Shown here piece by piece: positions 1 through 12,881 of a stretch of DNA of 64,000 nucleotides (position 1 is its first letter; each line of letters starts with the position of its first letter). Position numbers and translations under genes: made by a program. The stretch lies in NCBI GenBank assembly GCA_905221605.1, contig CAJNDS010002162.1, forward strand, positions 301,281 to 365,280. Reading direction: 5' to 3'. Under the pieces are notes generated by a model. It saw nothing but the letters and a program-made list of their open reading frames with translations, was not told the DNA's origin and searched no databases. Source of the DNA: Symbiodinium natans. Taxonomy: Eukaryota > Sar > Dinophyceae > Suessiales > Symbiodiniaceae.

Positions 1-1739
1 GTGGGTTTAGGGTTTCAGGCTTAGGGCGGTTTAGGGGTTTAGGGGTACTGTCTTGTGTGCTGCTGCGCGGGTAGCAGGCTCTTTTAACCCGGTTACCCGG
101 CCGACGGTCCCTAAACCCCCTTAAAAGCTAAAAACCCCTATAATACCCCATAATCCCTATAAAACCCTTAGGTTTCAAAAGGAGCCCAGGTTCGTGGGGG
201 CGCCAGCGAGCCTGCACCGCATCTTCCAAGGGTTTAGGGTTCAGGGTTCAAGGATTAGGGTTTAGGGCTAGGGATCCGAACCCTGTAGTCATGCCAGGAA
301 GACCAAAGCTAGACTTGACCCTTTCAGCTGAGCTGCCCAATAATTACGAAACAGGGTTTAGGGCGCAGGGGTTCGGGGCTAACCTACACTGCTGCACTTG
401 CTACATTGACTAACCTTTATCGCTCTGCTAGCTTCGCAAAATGACTTCTGCTTGAAACTGATTCGATTGACACGTCGTTCCGGTCAACCCGCAAGTGACG
501 ACCTCGACCCTGAAGAGGATTTCGGGCATTGGGTCGCTTCGAGGTCTAGGGTTTACTCTTTGGGCTTTAGGCTGGTTCATGGCTATACGGTTTAATTCGA
601 GAGCCTTCGCAAGACGAGCCACACAGGAGCTTCGGGTTTAGGGTCTGGGGATTAGGGTGCTAGTGCATCTACATCTCCCAGAGCCCAGCGCCAAAGCCCC
701 CTCAAAAGCCCCCGACCCTAAAGCCTCAACTAGCCCAATCCGCTTGGTATTTCTTATCTCAGAAAATATCATATCATTCATGGTGCAAATGATAGATATT
801 CGGCCCTTCATCCCTAGGCTCTAAACTCCGTACCTCTACAGCCCAGAACCCTGAACTCGAAAAGTTTGGGTGGATTCCCTAGATTCAGTTTGTTATGCTA
901 TGTACAGATGATGTTCCATACACAGCCATAATTATAAAGGACCAGGTAGAGAACAGACCATCGATGACCCAAGAAGCCAAACCCGGACCCCTTTTGGGGC
1001 CCCTGAGTCTACCGCGCCCGCGGACCTCCATGGCTCGATTCGGAGGTTTTCCGGCTGGCCAGCCGGGGAGGGAGGAGGCTGCCTCCTCTGAGTCGCTGTG
1101 GGAGGGTTTACAGCTTAGGCTTCTGCGGGAGGAAGGAAGGCTTTTTAGGGTGAACTTGGCGCAGGACTTCAGGAGGGCTCACAGTGAGAATGTCGATGTC
1201 AGAAAGAGAGACAGAGAGAGAGAGGGAGAGAGCGGGAGAACGAGAGAGAAACAACAAATAGAAAGAGACACAAACACGAATCCCCGAACAAAGCTGCCGC
1301 TCTTTACACCCGAACCTGGAGACATCAACGCCCCGTGCGCACCGTTCGACTTAATAGCCTGCCGCTGTCTAGCCATGCTCTAACAAACCTCCACAAAGCC
1401 AAAACAACCAAGAACAACCCTAGATGACCCTAAATCACCCTAAATCACCCAAAATGACGCCAAAAGAGTCCAAACAACCCTACATCCTGTAAACCCTAAC
1501 CCTTGCGTGCCTACACCAGACGAAGACGGTCTGACACTCCTGGGTGTTGTGGGCTGGGCTTCTGACGCATGGTTGGCCACCCCCAGAGACTCCAGTAGGT
1601 AAATCTTAGGAGGTTTTATACATAGAGCTTAACACCCTCAAACCTAAACCCTAAACCGTAAACCCTAGGCCCTAAACCCTAAACCCTCAACCCTAAACCC
1701 TAAACCTGTGGGGTGTGGAAGCCCAGGTTTGGGGCTCTC

Positions 1740-3450
1740 TGGGCCCACCCTCACGTGCTGAGCCGCAGGCTCACTTCGCTCCACCTCATCATCATCCAAT
1801 CCCTGCTCCCGCCGCGCCTGAAGATTAGGGTTTAGGGGTTTAAGGGTTTAGGGGGCGCAGGAAGGTCAGGTTCAGGGGCTTGTGGCGTCTCAGAACGCCT
1901 CAAGCCCTCTTCGGTTGAAGGTTTGCGTGGGGCCTGGAGGCCAGGGGACTGGCACAGGCACCGAAGAAGACCGTGGACACCAACAGACTCCCAAAAGCCC
2001 CAAGGCTGCGACCTCTCAACCCCTCTACTCGAAACCCGATTATGCCTGCAGCCTCAAGACCTCCTGCAGCGAACCCTAAACCTTAAACCCTAGACCCTGA
2101 ACCCTAACCCCCCTACAAGCCCTCCAAGCCCTAAAGTTTCTGCACGGGGCGCTTGGTTCAGCTTCTTCTTCTGATGTACTTGCGCTGCCTGGGAGCGGCT
2201 CGTAGCTTGAAGGCTGTGCACGTTGCGCAATACTCTTCTTATATAAGAACTATAACGAGCAAATTTGTCACATAAAACCTCCTGGGTTTCTATGAACAGA
2301 ACGAGAAGCAAACTTCAACGAGGTGGCTATAGCTGCGGGGCTTGGGTTTAGGGTCCGGCAATCACTGATTTTGGGGCTCACGAGCCTTGAGCCCTGAAAG
2401 AACGGCCAGTTTCTTAGGGGAACAACGACGCTTTAACCCGAGGTTGTGAATGTCGGGATAAGGACTATACTACTGGGTACTGCCCCCCAAACCGGATAGA
2501 AGTTCACAAGCTCTGCAGAGTGCGACGAATTGCTGCCTTGAACCCTGCCCTTGAGTTCACGGCTTGAGCGTGAACAACCTAGTGACCTAGTGGGGCTGGC
2601 CTCAAATTAGTTTTCAGGCAGACTAAGCAAGTCGCACAGACACGATGGAGTCCTGGACATATGGGGGAAAGTTCGGAGTGCATAGGCTGTACTTCAGGGG
2701 TGTCGGATCTGGAACAGCCTAGTCCACCTTGAGGTGTTCTAAGAGCTGCACCAGATCTCGCGCAGGCGTCCATCCTTGCAATGCTTGGCAGCTTGGAAAG
2801 TTGAGTGTTTGGCAGCATCTGGACGAGCACGGCAGCTACGGGGATATCGCCACTGTGGCAGAGCTCGAACATCTCATCTCTCTCTCTCTCTCTACACAAT
2901 GCAGCTGTTCAGCGCGAGTTTCCTGAGCTGCTGAACCACACATCCGCCACTAAATGGATCGAATCTCTCCTTCGTAGCCTTGCCTCTCCATGGGGACTCA
3001 AGGCTTCTGGCCTTGGGGCCACTTACCTGCATCATCTAAGCTCGAAACCCGAAACCCGGCTAAAAAAGCCGGACAACCCCAAAGACTACGCAAACCCCTA
3101 AAACCCCAAACACTCAACCCTTCCCCTCATGGGGGGGTTTACGAAAATAGGGACCCCCAATATAGATCTCCAACTAGTACAGGGTTCCCTTATAATAAGC
3201 ACCTCGATAAGGTACCCCGAATTTCGGAAACCCTAAACCCTAAACCCGACACCGTACACCCCAAACCCTAAACCCTAAACGCTAAACCCTAAACCCTAAA
3301 CACTAAACCCTAAACCCAAAACCCTAAACCCTAAACCCTAAACCCTACCAAAAGCCCATTTCTGCTCCGAGAAAATCCCCAGCCTGGATAGTGCTTGTCC
3401 AGCTGCCCAGACACGCTGGCAGTGGTCTCCTGCGGTTCCGGTGGTTCCAT
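1740..3450 (-). CDS. Two candidate minus-strand exons
   Basis: About 3450-3365 reads EPQETTASVSGQLDKHYPGW. About 1810-1740 reads QARREQGLDDDEVERSEPAA. The opposite strand of the second is also open, so its strand is not certain. A further very short candidate lies at about 195-230. Telomere-like repeats sit between them. Confidence 0.33.
3137..3230. mobile_element. Family D element, copy 5
   Basis: Ends GGTTTACGAAAATAGGGACC and GGTACCCCGAATTTCGGAAA, matching the family consensus GGGTTTCCGAAAATAGGGGT. Confidence 0.6.
3230..3350. repeat. CCCTAAA array
   Basis: About 15 units with single-base variants (ACGCTAA, ACACTAA). Confidence 0.95.
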
Positions 3451-3885
3451 GGCTGGTTTAGAGTTTAGGGTTTACACGGTTTGGTCTAGGTTTTCGGGTT
3501 CAGGGTTTAGGGTTTTGGGTACGAGGGCTTCCGGTTTAGGGGTTTAAGGGTGTAGGGGTTTGGGACTGAGGAGTTTCGGGGGTGTTTTAGGGGCTTGCAC
3601 TTTGGGGGACCTGGAAGCCCGTCGAGAGCTTCAAAGTAGGCCAACCTGTTTGAGGAGCGTGTGTCGAAGTTCTGGTAGCAACCCTGAGACCGACACCGAG
3701 TCAAGATATGAGAGGGTTATTGCTGTTATTATTATGATTGTTGTTCTTATTATACATAGTATTTGTATTGTCACTATTCATTAATTAGTCTTTTTTATGA
3801 TTGTGGTTAGGATGATTACCAGTGTTCCTATGAATATCACTATAACTACCACTGCGATTGTTATTCTGATTATTACTGTTATTCT

Positions 3886-3984
3886 GACGACTAGTACTAC
3901 TAGTACTACTAGTACTACTAGTACTACTAGTACTACTAGTACTACTAGTACTACTAGTACTACTAGTACTACTAGTACTACTAG

Positions 3985-4025
<41 letters not shown>
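3886..4025. repeat. (ACTAGTACT)n then (ACT)n microsatellite
   Basis: A period-9 array ACTAGTACT changes into a period-3 ACT array that stops exactly at the L element. The long threonine/serine frames here are repeat artefacts. Confidence 0.95.
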
Positions 4026-4027
<2 letters not shown>

Positions 4028-4260
4028 GTTGATGGACGAAATCCTGCATCACTTTTATCACGCAGGTCATCCCTTCCAAACCCTGAATCTTAACATTGCT
4101 GTCCTTGCAACGCTTCGAAAGTGCATGTGTGTGAATGACCGAAATCCTGCATCACCCATATGCGCGCGCAACATTGAAATTCGAGGGGTGTGGGGAGCTC
4201 GATTACCAACCGTCGCACACGTGTAACGTAGGGGGTCATGCAAGATTTTGTCCATCCACA
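4026..4260. mobile_element. L element, left copy (235 bp, imperfect terminal inverted repeats)
   Basis: Starts CTGTTGATGGACGAAATCCT and ends (reverse complement) CTGTGGATGGACAAAATCTT, so the ends are imperfect inverted repeats of about 26 bp. The second copy (5381-5615) is nearly identical, with one base missing after GAGCTCGAT. It starts immediately after an (ACT)n tract. Confidence 0.8.
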
Positions 4261-4821
4261 GTCTCGGACAAGATAATTGACTGACTTGTTGGCAAGAGCT
4301 GGTGCTGGAATGGCTTTTGGGAAGAATGTCGGAGAATGGCCTTTGGGAAGAATGTCGGAGATGTACCTTTTGCAGCTTCAAGCCTAAGCTCTCCTCTTTC
4401 TCGGTGTGGCCAAGCGGCAACGAGCAGAAATGCCGTGTTTTTCAAGTTTCAAATTCGTTTCCGTAGTTTCAAATTAGTTTCAAAATAGTTTCAAAATCCA
4501 GTTGCAAAATCGCTGTTAAGGGGAAACTGCATTTTTCTACGCGCGATTCAGAAAAATGAAGGAATCTCAGAGGTTCCTCGTTTTCAAAAAGCGCGGACAG
4601 AAATTGCAGTTCCCCCTTAACAGCGATTTTGCAACTGGATTTTGAAACTAATTTGAAACTGATTGGAAACTAATTTGAAACTATGGAAACAATTTGAAAC
4701 TTGAAAATACCACATTCCGGACTTTCTGCCCCATCCTGGCCCCTCACATACGGCCCTCCGTTGACTTTGGTCAGCCGTGACTAGAGACCAGTTTTTCCGA
4801 AAACTTGCCAGTCTCCAGACA
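4261..4821. mobile_element. U foldback element, first tandem copy (561 bp)
   Basis: Contains two inverted arms of about 100 bp (near 4437-4535 and 4605-4710) built from TTTCAAATTAGTTTC-like repeats and AACAGCGATTTTGCAACTGG, around a loop near 4536-4604. A short minus-strand frame (MKNTAFLLVAAWPHRERGEL) lies in the left part, but no transposase was recognised. The next 561 bp repeat it almost exactly. Confidence 0.8.
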
Positions 4822-5382
4822 GTCTCGGACAAGATAATTGACTGACTTGTTGGCAAGAGCTGGTGCTGGAATGGCTTTTGGGAAGAATGTCGGAGAATGG
4901 CCTTTGGGAAGAATGTCGGAGATGTACCTTTTGCAGCTTCAAGCCTAAGCTCTCCTCTTTCTCGGTGTGGCCAAGCGGCAACGAGCAGAAATGCCGTGTT
5001 TTTCAAGTTTCAAATTCGTTTCCGTAGTTTCAAATTAGTTTCAAAATAGTTTCAAAATCCAGTTGCAAAATCGCTGTTAAGGGGAAACTGCATTTTTCTA
5101 CGCGCGATTCAGAAAAATGAAGGAATCTCAGAGGTTCCTCGTTTTCAAGAAGCGCGGACAGAAATTGCAGTTCCCCCTTAACAGCGATTTTGCAACTGGA
5201 TTTTGAAACTAATTTGAAACTGATTGGAAACTAATTTGAAACTATGGAAACAATTTGAAACTTGAAAATACCACATTCCGGACTTTCTGCCCCATCCTGG
5301 CCCCTCACATACGGCCCTCCGTTGACTTTGGTCAGCCGTGACTAGAGACCAGTTTTTCCGAAAACTTGCCAGTCTCCAGACT
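4822..5382. mobile_element. U foldback element, second tandem copy
   Basis: Near-identical head-to-tail repeat of the preceding unit; the one difference I saw is A to G in TTTTCAAAAAGCG. The two copies together sit between the two L elements. Confidence 0.85.
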
Positions 5383-5615
5383 GTTGATGGACGAAATCCT
5401 GCATCACTTTTATCACGCAGGTCATCCCTTCCAAACCCTGAATCTTAACATTGCTGTCCTTGCAACGCTTCGAAAGTGCATGTGTGTGAATGACCGAAAT
5501 CCTGCATCACCCATATGCGCGCGCAACATTGAAATTCGAGGGGTGTGGGGAGCTCGATACCAACCGTCGCACACGTGTAACGTAGGGGGTCATGCAAGAT
5601 TTTGTCCATCCACAG
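5381..5615. mobile_element. L element, right copy
   Basis: Same orientation and sequence as 4026-4260. It ends directly at the second trinucleotide microsatellite. Confidence 0.8.
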
Positions 5616-5653
<38 letters not shown>

Positions 5654-5659
5654 CTCCTG

Positions 5660-5719
<60 letters not shown>

Positions 5720-5744
5720 TAACTACTACTACGACGACGACACA

Positions 5745-5826
<82 letters not shown>

Positions 5827-5907
5827 GTACTACTAGTACTACTAGTACTACTAGTACTACTAGTACTACTAGTACTACTAGCACTACTAGCACTACTACT
5901 ACTACTA

Positions 5908-5990
<83 letters not shown>
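5616..5990. repeat. (CTA)n microsatellite with internal (ACTAGTACT)n block
   Basis: About 375 bp of CTA repeats with a period-9 block at 5823-5890 identical to the one at 3.9 kb. It is the other half of the array interrupted by the L-U-U-L cassette. Confidence 0.95.
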
Positions 5991-7477
5991 GTTATTATTT
6001 GCTATTATGATTATTTGTTGTATTCACAATATTAGTACTAACCTTCTTACTAATCTGCATATTATTAACTTTGAGATTGATGTTAACATCAGTATTATTG
6101 TCATGAAATATGACTGCGTTTGGTTCTTCATGGGTTTTTGTTTGGGCTGGGACTTACGGGGACGCACAAGGTCTTGTACCCGGGTCCTTCAGCGCATCCA
6201 CGATGGTTTGGCCCGGCCTTTCAGCCGCGGATTTCGCAATTTTCCGATTCAGGGTTCGGGTTTGGGGTTTAGGGTCCAGAGGCTTGGATTCGATTCGTGG
6301 GCTAGGGTTTGGGGAGTTGCTAGTGCTTGTGGTTTCCACGGTGTGGGTACCCTTTTTCACACATCCCAGGTTCACACCCTTTGCAAACACCAAGAAGCCT
6401 ACAAATATGGAAGCCAACAAGGCTTAGGCTTCTGGGTCCATAAACGCTTCACTGAAGCGGAAGCCTCTCATTCAAGCCTTCATCCCCTGGCAGCTTGCAA
6501 AACGAAAATCCCCTCTCTCGGCTTTGCGGCATCCGTGCCTGGTCAGGTGTCCATGGTCGAGTACCGTAGCCGTGACCTCAGTGTGAGAACCCCAATTCAC
6601 TTCTCTGCTGTTTCACACGACGGCCTTCAGGGTATATGGGCCTTTCCCAAAACAGGGTCCAATAGACCCTAATGAATCCTGCAATACTTATTGCATACTA
6701 TAGCATTCGGCAAAAAGTCTCCTCATCCCCCCGCCCCCCTGTTGTCCAATAAACCCAATATGGGCCATATGGGCCCTACTCGCCAACCGCAGCCCCCAAG
6801 CAACCACTCACCCTGGGCAGCCGGGCACGGGTAACTGCAGTGACGACAGGCTCGACAGGCCTCACAGGAAGTTCCAGCCCAGAGCACCCGAAAAAGCGCC
6901 AAAATCCCGGCCACTTTGAGCCTCAGACGCTATAAACCTGGAACCCTGACATCAGCAAAAAGGGCTGTGGCTTCCAGACTTGGGCTTTGTGCTTCGGGGA
7001 TTTTTAGGATCTTAGAAAACAATCTTCAGGCAGTGGGGACCGATAAGCCCTGACGTTTCAAGAATTCAGGTTTTCGGGAGCTTTAGGGCGTTTTGGGTGT
7101 GAGGTTCTGAGGGCAAGATTTATGAGTTTGCCGGGGCTCAGCAAACAGTATCCCTCGACCGAAAAAAACCTGCTTCTACACAAAACTCCCTGACTAACTA
7201 GGACCCGGGTTGTGAAGATTTAGGGCCTACCAGAAATCTCCAAGGCACATTTAGGTCGTATCTGTAACCTGACCGCCCCCCAAACCTAAACCTAAACCCT
7301 AAACCCTAAACCCTAAACCCTAAACCCCAAACAACAAAAATAAGCATACATCCCGGTGACTCAGCACTGGACGGAGCCAGGTCTGGCACAGCCTCGCGTG
7401 GAATGTCACATTAAACCCTACTTTGCCGTGCTTTCGTGTGCTGATGAGTAGCAGCATACGTAAATCAATATCTACAT

Positions 7478-7530
7478 ATTCTATACATATATATATATAT
7501 ACACATATGTATATGTACATGTACATGTAC

Positions 7531-7561
<31 letters not shown>

Positions 7562-7700
7562 CGCATACGTATATGTATATGTTTTGTATATGTTTCGTGT
7601 ATGTATATGTTTATGTGTCTATATATGTTTATGTGTCTGCATATGTATATGTGTCTGGAAACGCCTGTGTCTATGTCTATGTCTATGTGTATATGTAGAA
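7478..7700. repeat. TA/TATG-rich microsatellite
   Basis: TATATA, GTACAT and GTATAT repeats grading into TATGTGTC repeats. Reading frames of Met/Tyr or Tyr/Val here are artefacts. Confidence 0.9.
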
Positions 7701-7704
7701 ACAG

Positions 7705-8440
7705 GCCTCTGCCAGCAGATTGTCCCTGGTCGTGTCTGTGGTAGCCCGCGAGGCAGTTTTCATGAAGGCGCCTCGCCGTGTCGGGCTTCAGCTTTGCTTC
7801 CCGGCCAAGTCCTCAAGCCCCTGAGACCTGTAGGCCCTGTCAACCCTCAACCCTGAAAGCCCAAGTCCTCGGAACCGCGGAACCCCCAGCCCCGACATCG
7901 CACGCGCCCTCAGACCCTAAACCCTAAACCCCTGACCCCTAAACCTAAAACCTGAAACCCAGGACCCTGAGTTGACTCTTTGGGAGACCTGGCTCGAAGC
8001 CCTCCAAACACTTAATCTGTCCATCCTTGTAGGGTCACCTGCGCGCTGAGGCTTGGGGGCTCACGGGGTCTGAGGACTCAGGATTTAGTGTTTAGGAAGG
8101 TCGTGTCTGGATGCCCCCCCCCCCCCCCCCCCCCCCGCCCGAACGTCCACATGCTAATCCCGAAGGCCAGAGATCCTCAACCAGTCGGACGCGCACACGC
8201 AAGAGACCACTGGAAGGCCCAGAAACCATACACCCCGAACCCTACCCAATGCCTCCTATGTAGTACCTTTCTTGATTAGCATAATTTAATACTGGAATCC
8301 ACTTTCAGCTAGCGCCAAAAAGGAAGTCCATTAGAGCCCCTCAGGTAAACCCTGTTGCAGGTCCACGAGGTCCAAGGACCCCCACCCCGCCGTCGATGCT
8401 TGGACCCAGAACGCGGTGACACGCGCGGGGGCTCCTCGTT
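7705..8440 (-). CDS. Two candidate minus-strand exons
   Basis: About 8440-8365 reads ANEEPPRVSPRSGSKHRRRG. About 7812-7705 reads REAKLKPDTARRLHENCLAG and then YHRHDQGQSAG. Both stay open across GC-rich islands flanked by AT-rich or telomere-like repeats. No family was recognised. Confidence 0.42.
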
Positions 8441-8646
8441 GGCTCTGGTTTTTTGGTGGGGATTCGAGTTTAGGGTTTGGGGTTTAGGGTTTAGGGAAAG
8501 GGCTCTGCGGATACCGATTCCTTTTTTGGGGGTTGTGGGGTGGGTCTTTTCAGGGTGTCAGGAGAGCTCCTGATAGTGGGCTTGGCTTCGCAAGACCTGT
8601 GTCGACCAACTTGGCATACATCAGTGGCAAGATCCCTTGAGGCCAC

Positions 8647-8742
8647 AGTTTAGGGTTTAGGGTTTAGGGTTTAGGGTTCAGGGTTTAGGGTTCAGGGTTG
8701 AGGGTTTAGGGTGTAGGGTTCAGGGTTTAGGGTTTAGGGTAA
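8647..8742. repeat. TTTAGGG array
   Basis: About 13 units with occasional TTCAGGG. Confidence 0.95.
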
Positions 8743-9029
8743 ATTCCAAGCAGCAGTGACCCACTGGAGACGCAGAATAACCATCTTAGCCTGAACTCGA
8801 AATCGAAGGGTTTAAAAGCTTTGGGGACCGGAACCCTCCATTCGGCATTAAATTATTCAAATTTGTTAATTCCCGGCCCGATGTAAATAATCTAAATAAT
8901 GAAAAAATCCGAAAGGGGGGGGGGCCTTGGGATTTAGATTTATAACTTAGTTATTTCTTGGCTCGATTTAAGTAACTAAAATCATTAAAAACAAACAAAC
9001 AATGAAAAACAATCCACGATTCGGCCTGT

Positions 9030-9262
9030 GGCGTCTTGTGTTCCGCGGCCCCATCATCCAGCTGCAGCTGAGCTCGGACTACCTGGGGCTGAAGAGGCTT
9101 CAGGATTTAGGAGCTTAAAAAGGGTTGCTAGGGATTCAAGGGCTTAGGGAGGGTTCTTCTTTTGTGGGTCCTCTGGCCAGGGCAGACCCGCGTGTGAGCA
9201 CGGACTTCCGAATCTCGGCCCCCTCACAAGACTCACGCAGACTCCGAAGAAGGCACAGCACA
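9030..9262 (-). CDS. Two candidate minus-strand exons, charged protein
   Basis: About 9262-9175 reads LLRSLRESCEGAEIRKSVLT and continues into GSALARG. About 9088-9030 reads VVRAQLQLDDGAAEHKTPQA after a CCCAG acceptor. Neighbouring islands at 8360-8440 and 7705-7812 are on the same strand, so these may be consecutive exons of one unidentified gene. Confidence 0.42.
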
Positions 9263-11299
9263 CGGTGTAGCATCTCATGTGTGTATGACCTTTCCGTCTT
9301 GCCGAGTCTAGCACATCATCTACCAGTGCAATCGCTAAGTGGTGAATTGGAGGTTTTTCGGCTGCGACCTGCGACCCTCACCTCTGCGGTCTCGCTACTC
9401 TAAAGCTCTGTACTACAAAGAGGCTGGGAGCCTACTACGAGTCTATGGAGTTTTGTGGCTTGCAGGCGCTCTCCTGACCCTGGGGCGGCTGAGAAGCCGG
9501 CACGTCCACTGGGGGATGCCATGGCGGAGGTGGGCCGGGCATGGGCTTCAAAGCTTCGAAATCCCAAATTCGTGGGGTTTGGGGGGGAGGGGGGGTGGGG
9601 TGGTGGCATGTGTAGGGTATAGGAGCTGTAGGCTTGCTTCTTCGAGGTTGAGGCTTCTGGGTTCCTGGAGGTTGTGAAGCTTTTGGATTCGGGGGCCGGG
9701 CCTGAGGGCTTGATTGACCTGGAGTGAACATGGACCCCGTGCGCAAGCCTGAAAACCAGGCGGCTGCAAGAGAAGGGAGTCCCTCCACCCCCCCGTGCAC
9801 GCTAGTTGCACATGTACGACTTGCCCTTGCTTGGAAAAAAACTGGATAAGGGGCTCTTTTGACCGTACTTCTAGCTACCCCGGAGCCATCAAGTACACAA
9901 TTCGGCACTAAACCAAATCATGGGCGGTGGTCCACGTAGGGGTTGAGCTAAGTCATGTTTCAGGTGGGGTCAACATGCTGACATAGCTTTTCCTACAAGA
10001 ATACCCAGCCTCACGTTGCAAGCAAGGGCGCGAAGCAACTGAGTGAGGCCCTGGCTAACTCCTGAACCTGCGGCGTGCTTGCTGCGTATTTGCTACCTTC
10101 TCCATGCCGTCCACACGACGTTATCTCGTAGTACATCGACGTCCGCTGCCTACTCCTGCTACAGCGATGCTGGGCGCCCTCGCATCCCGTAGTCGCCATG
10201 TTTGACTGAGGGTTCCATGTGATCCAACTGCTTCTTCCACCCCCTTTAGCCCAGGCCCGCGACCTTAAGACCCTAAACCCAAAGCCCAATTAGTTATCTA
10301 GAAGTTTGGTGCAACCCGGTTCATCAGACAGTCAAAGCCTCCACGCCTATGAGCCCAAGACTTATATTATCATTTTGCTAAAAGTTGTTTTGCTCGCACA
10401 TTATCCTGATATTCTTTCATTATGTGTTTATCTTACAATATTCTTCTCTTTGTGTGTACTTTCATTTTCGCTTCGCACTAATGCTCCCTACAACTCGAGA
10501 TGTTGCTCAAGGCTCGACTCGAGACTGTGGTGCTCACAAGCCAGTCCAAGATCGTGGCCCTAAAGGTTTTGTAAAACCTAAATTCTAAACCCTAAAACCT
10601 AAACACGAAACCCCAAACCCGACAAAGCTAAGTTCAGGGTGGCCAACTGGTCGTCTTGATCTTCAACAACATCGCTCACCACAAAGCTTAACGAGTGCAC
10701 GCCTCATGTGTAAACACCAGCAAACGTCACACAGCCCTCCGAACTTCGACCCTCTTAGACATTCACTGACCGACTATCACAAGTCCGTGGTTTGGAGACT
10801 ACGGCTGCAGTGGCTTCCTGTGTCGCTTAGGGCCTATGAAAGGTTCGGGAGGAATCTACTGGTACCTACCCGTTGATGTCGCGTGCCTCCGAGGCGTCTG
10901 TGAGTGGGCCGCCCCTTGCCATGACATGCTGGATTTAGAAAGTAGGAGCGTAAATTACCAAGTACCCCATCCCAAAAGCAGCCGGGGGGGGGGGGGGGGG
11001 GGGGGGCGACTTGACAGGTGGGCAAATAGTTATAATCACAATGCTACTAGTTAGTAGCAATCAGGATAATTATTAACAGTAGCAGTTATAACAAAAAAGC
11101 AAAGCAAATCCGCAAATAGAAACAAGAGGAGCATAAGGCATAAGCTGGCCTCAGACGCACAGGATCATGCAGCAACTCCAACCTGCGAAGCTCAGCCCCA
11201 GAACCAATCAACTCATGTTGAGGGGATAGGGTTTAGGGTTTTGGGTTTAGGGCTGAGGGTAACCAGCATACACCCTAATCCTGATCCTAATACACCCCG

Positions 11300-11782
11300 C
11301 AAATCATGGCCAGGAGTACTGCGCTCGCTGCTGCAGAAGCTTCACGGCCTTCGCAGGATGGTTCGTGGAGGGCTAACGGTTAACACTAAAATCATATATA
11401 CATGCGGACCCACCCATATATGTATGTGTATATGTGTATGTGTATATATATATATATGTAGACCTGTGCGCATGTGTATATGTGTATATGTATGTATGTA
11501 TCTATCTATCTATATATATATATATATATATATATGGCAATATGCCCGCCGAAACGAAGCCAATTCACGTACCAACTTCAACATCTGTTTCCATCCGATG
11601 AGAGCCGAGAACACACCTTTCTACAAACACTCCTCATGACGTCCTAGACACCTAGGAAACCCTAAACACCAAAGCCCAAGTAAACCAAAACCCAACTACA
11701 CCCCTGGCAAACCGTAAGCTCCCCCTCCGCAAGCAAGGCCAGCCTCGGGTACAGTTTCGGGCAGTAGGCCCTGCGACGGGGG
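11300..11782 (-). CDS. Two candidate minus-strand exons
   Basis: The island at about 11782-11718 reads RAYCPKLYPRLALLAEGELT. The one at about 11360-11300 follows CTGCGAAG and reads AVKLLQQRAQYSWP before a TGA. Either this is a protein C-terminus or the TGA lies past a donor. No family was recognised. An AT-rich microsatellite lies downstream. Confidence 0.38.
11391..11535. repeat. TA/GTAT microsatellite
   Basis: Mixed ATATGTGTAT and (TA)n repeats. Confidence 0.9.
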
Positions 11783-12679
11783 GTGGGGTTTAGGGTTTAG
11801 GGTTTCGGGTTTAGAGTTTAGGGTTTCTCCCAGGGCCCACCACTTGCAATGGCGTGCACTTGCTTACGGGCTGTCTGCTTGAATTGAGCTTCTTGAACAC
11901 GACATCAGGTGTTAGAGCTTTCCAGCATGAGATTTGGGGAAATTGGGCTTCAGGGAGTCGAGAAATTCCTCCATCAATCAGTACGTCAACTCCATGTGGG
12001 CTTCTTGGAGTCCTGAACGGATAAGAACATGTACAGAGGCTCGCATGACGGCAATCTGGCGCTTCCCCTGTGAGGGAGAGGCACTCAAAGTATCCGACCA
12101 TACATATCTTAGATAGTTTTTGGGTATACTGCGAACCCTCTTGGTAATAGTATGAATTATCTCATGGCACTTCTGCTGAAAGCAACGCCAACCCACAAAA
12201 AAGGCCGGGCTCAGGGCTTCCTGCTGGGTTTTTTGCAGGGCCTCTTGAGGAAGTCGGTGCCTGGTGTTCCCTAAGTCCCGCCAAGAACCGATAGGGCCTT
12301 GGTATCTACAGCCCGCTACCTGCTTCGTGAGAGGCAGATGGTCTGCCGACCCGGTAGTGGCCTGGCACGGAGGAGGCTTCATCTGACAATGTGACCCCCT
12401 GCCTTTTTCGCACCCTTTTAATAGGCCCTTATAAGAAGGACTAAACTGTAAAAGATGAGACTCAAAGGGAGCCCAACATGACAAGGACCCAATACTGGCC
12501 CCAGGTACAGGCATGTGATGAGAAACGCGGATTGAAAAATTGTCAAACTGATTTTCCTAGTTGCGGGTCCCTGCAAGCAAGGCAAGGCCTAACTTTGGCA
12601 CTCGGGGTGCTGAAGGGCGGCATCTTCGGGCTCGGCATTTTCACTGATGGTGCAGGAAGGGTTGCCAACAACGAGACCC

Positions 12680-12746
12680 TTAACCCTAAACCCTAAACCC
12701 TAAACCCTAAACCCTAAACCCTAAACTCTAAACCCTAAACCCTAGG
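12680..12746. repeat. CCCTAAA array
   Basis: Nine near-perfect units. Confidence 0.95.
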
Positions 12747-12881
12747 ATGAACCTGAGAATTCAGCCCGATGATCCCAATCGTGGGCCCTATAATGAAAAC
12801 CCTACAGGATTAATACACTTCCGGATTGAACCCTATAATAAACCCCCTGAACCCTAGACCACAAACCCTTATGATTAAAAT

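Larger units (their letters stand above)
1..3700. other. Left-edge region rich in telomere-like units
   Basis: Both TTTAGGG and CCCTAAA orientations occur here, interleaved with unique sequence, a (GA)n tract at 1200-1250 and a (CT)n tract at 2876-2894. Because orientation alternates and unique DNA continues, this is not a chromosome end. Confidence 0.7.

Noticed and set aside
895-1383. 162-codon plus-strand open frame
   Set aside because: Contains a (GA)n-derived Arg/Glu stretch and no family signal; partly open on the other strand as well.
3886-4025. Regular period-9 array considered as a CRISPR-like repeat
   Set aside because: There are no unique spacers; it is a simple microsatellite in a eukaryotic genome.
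5602-6672. Long plus-strand open frame (Thr/Leu-rich, over 350 codons)
   Set aside because: It is a translation of the CTA microsatellite running into non-coding telomere-like sequence; no protein family signal.
11978-12514. 178-codon minus-strand open frame
   Set aside because: No recognisable motif, composition like the surrounding spacer, and no splice-consistent neighbours; left unannotated, though an old transposon fragment is possible.
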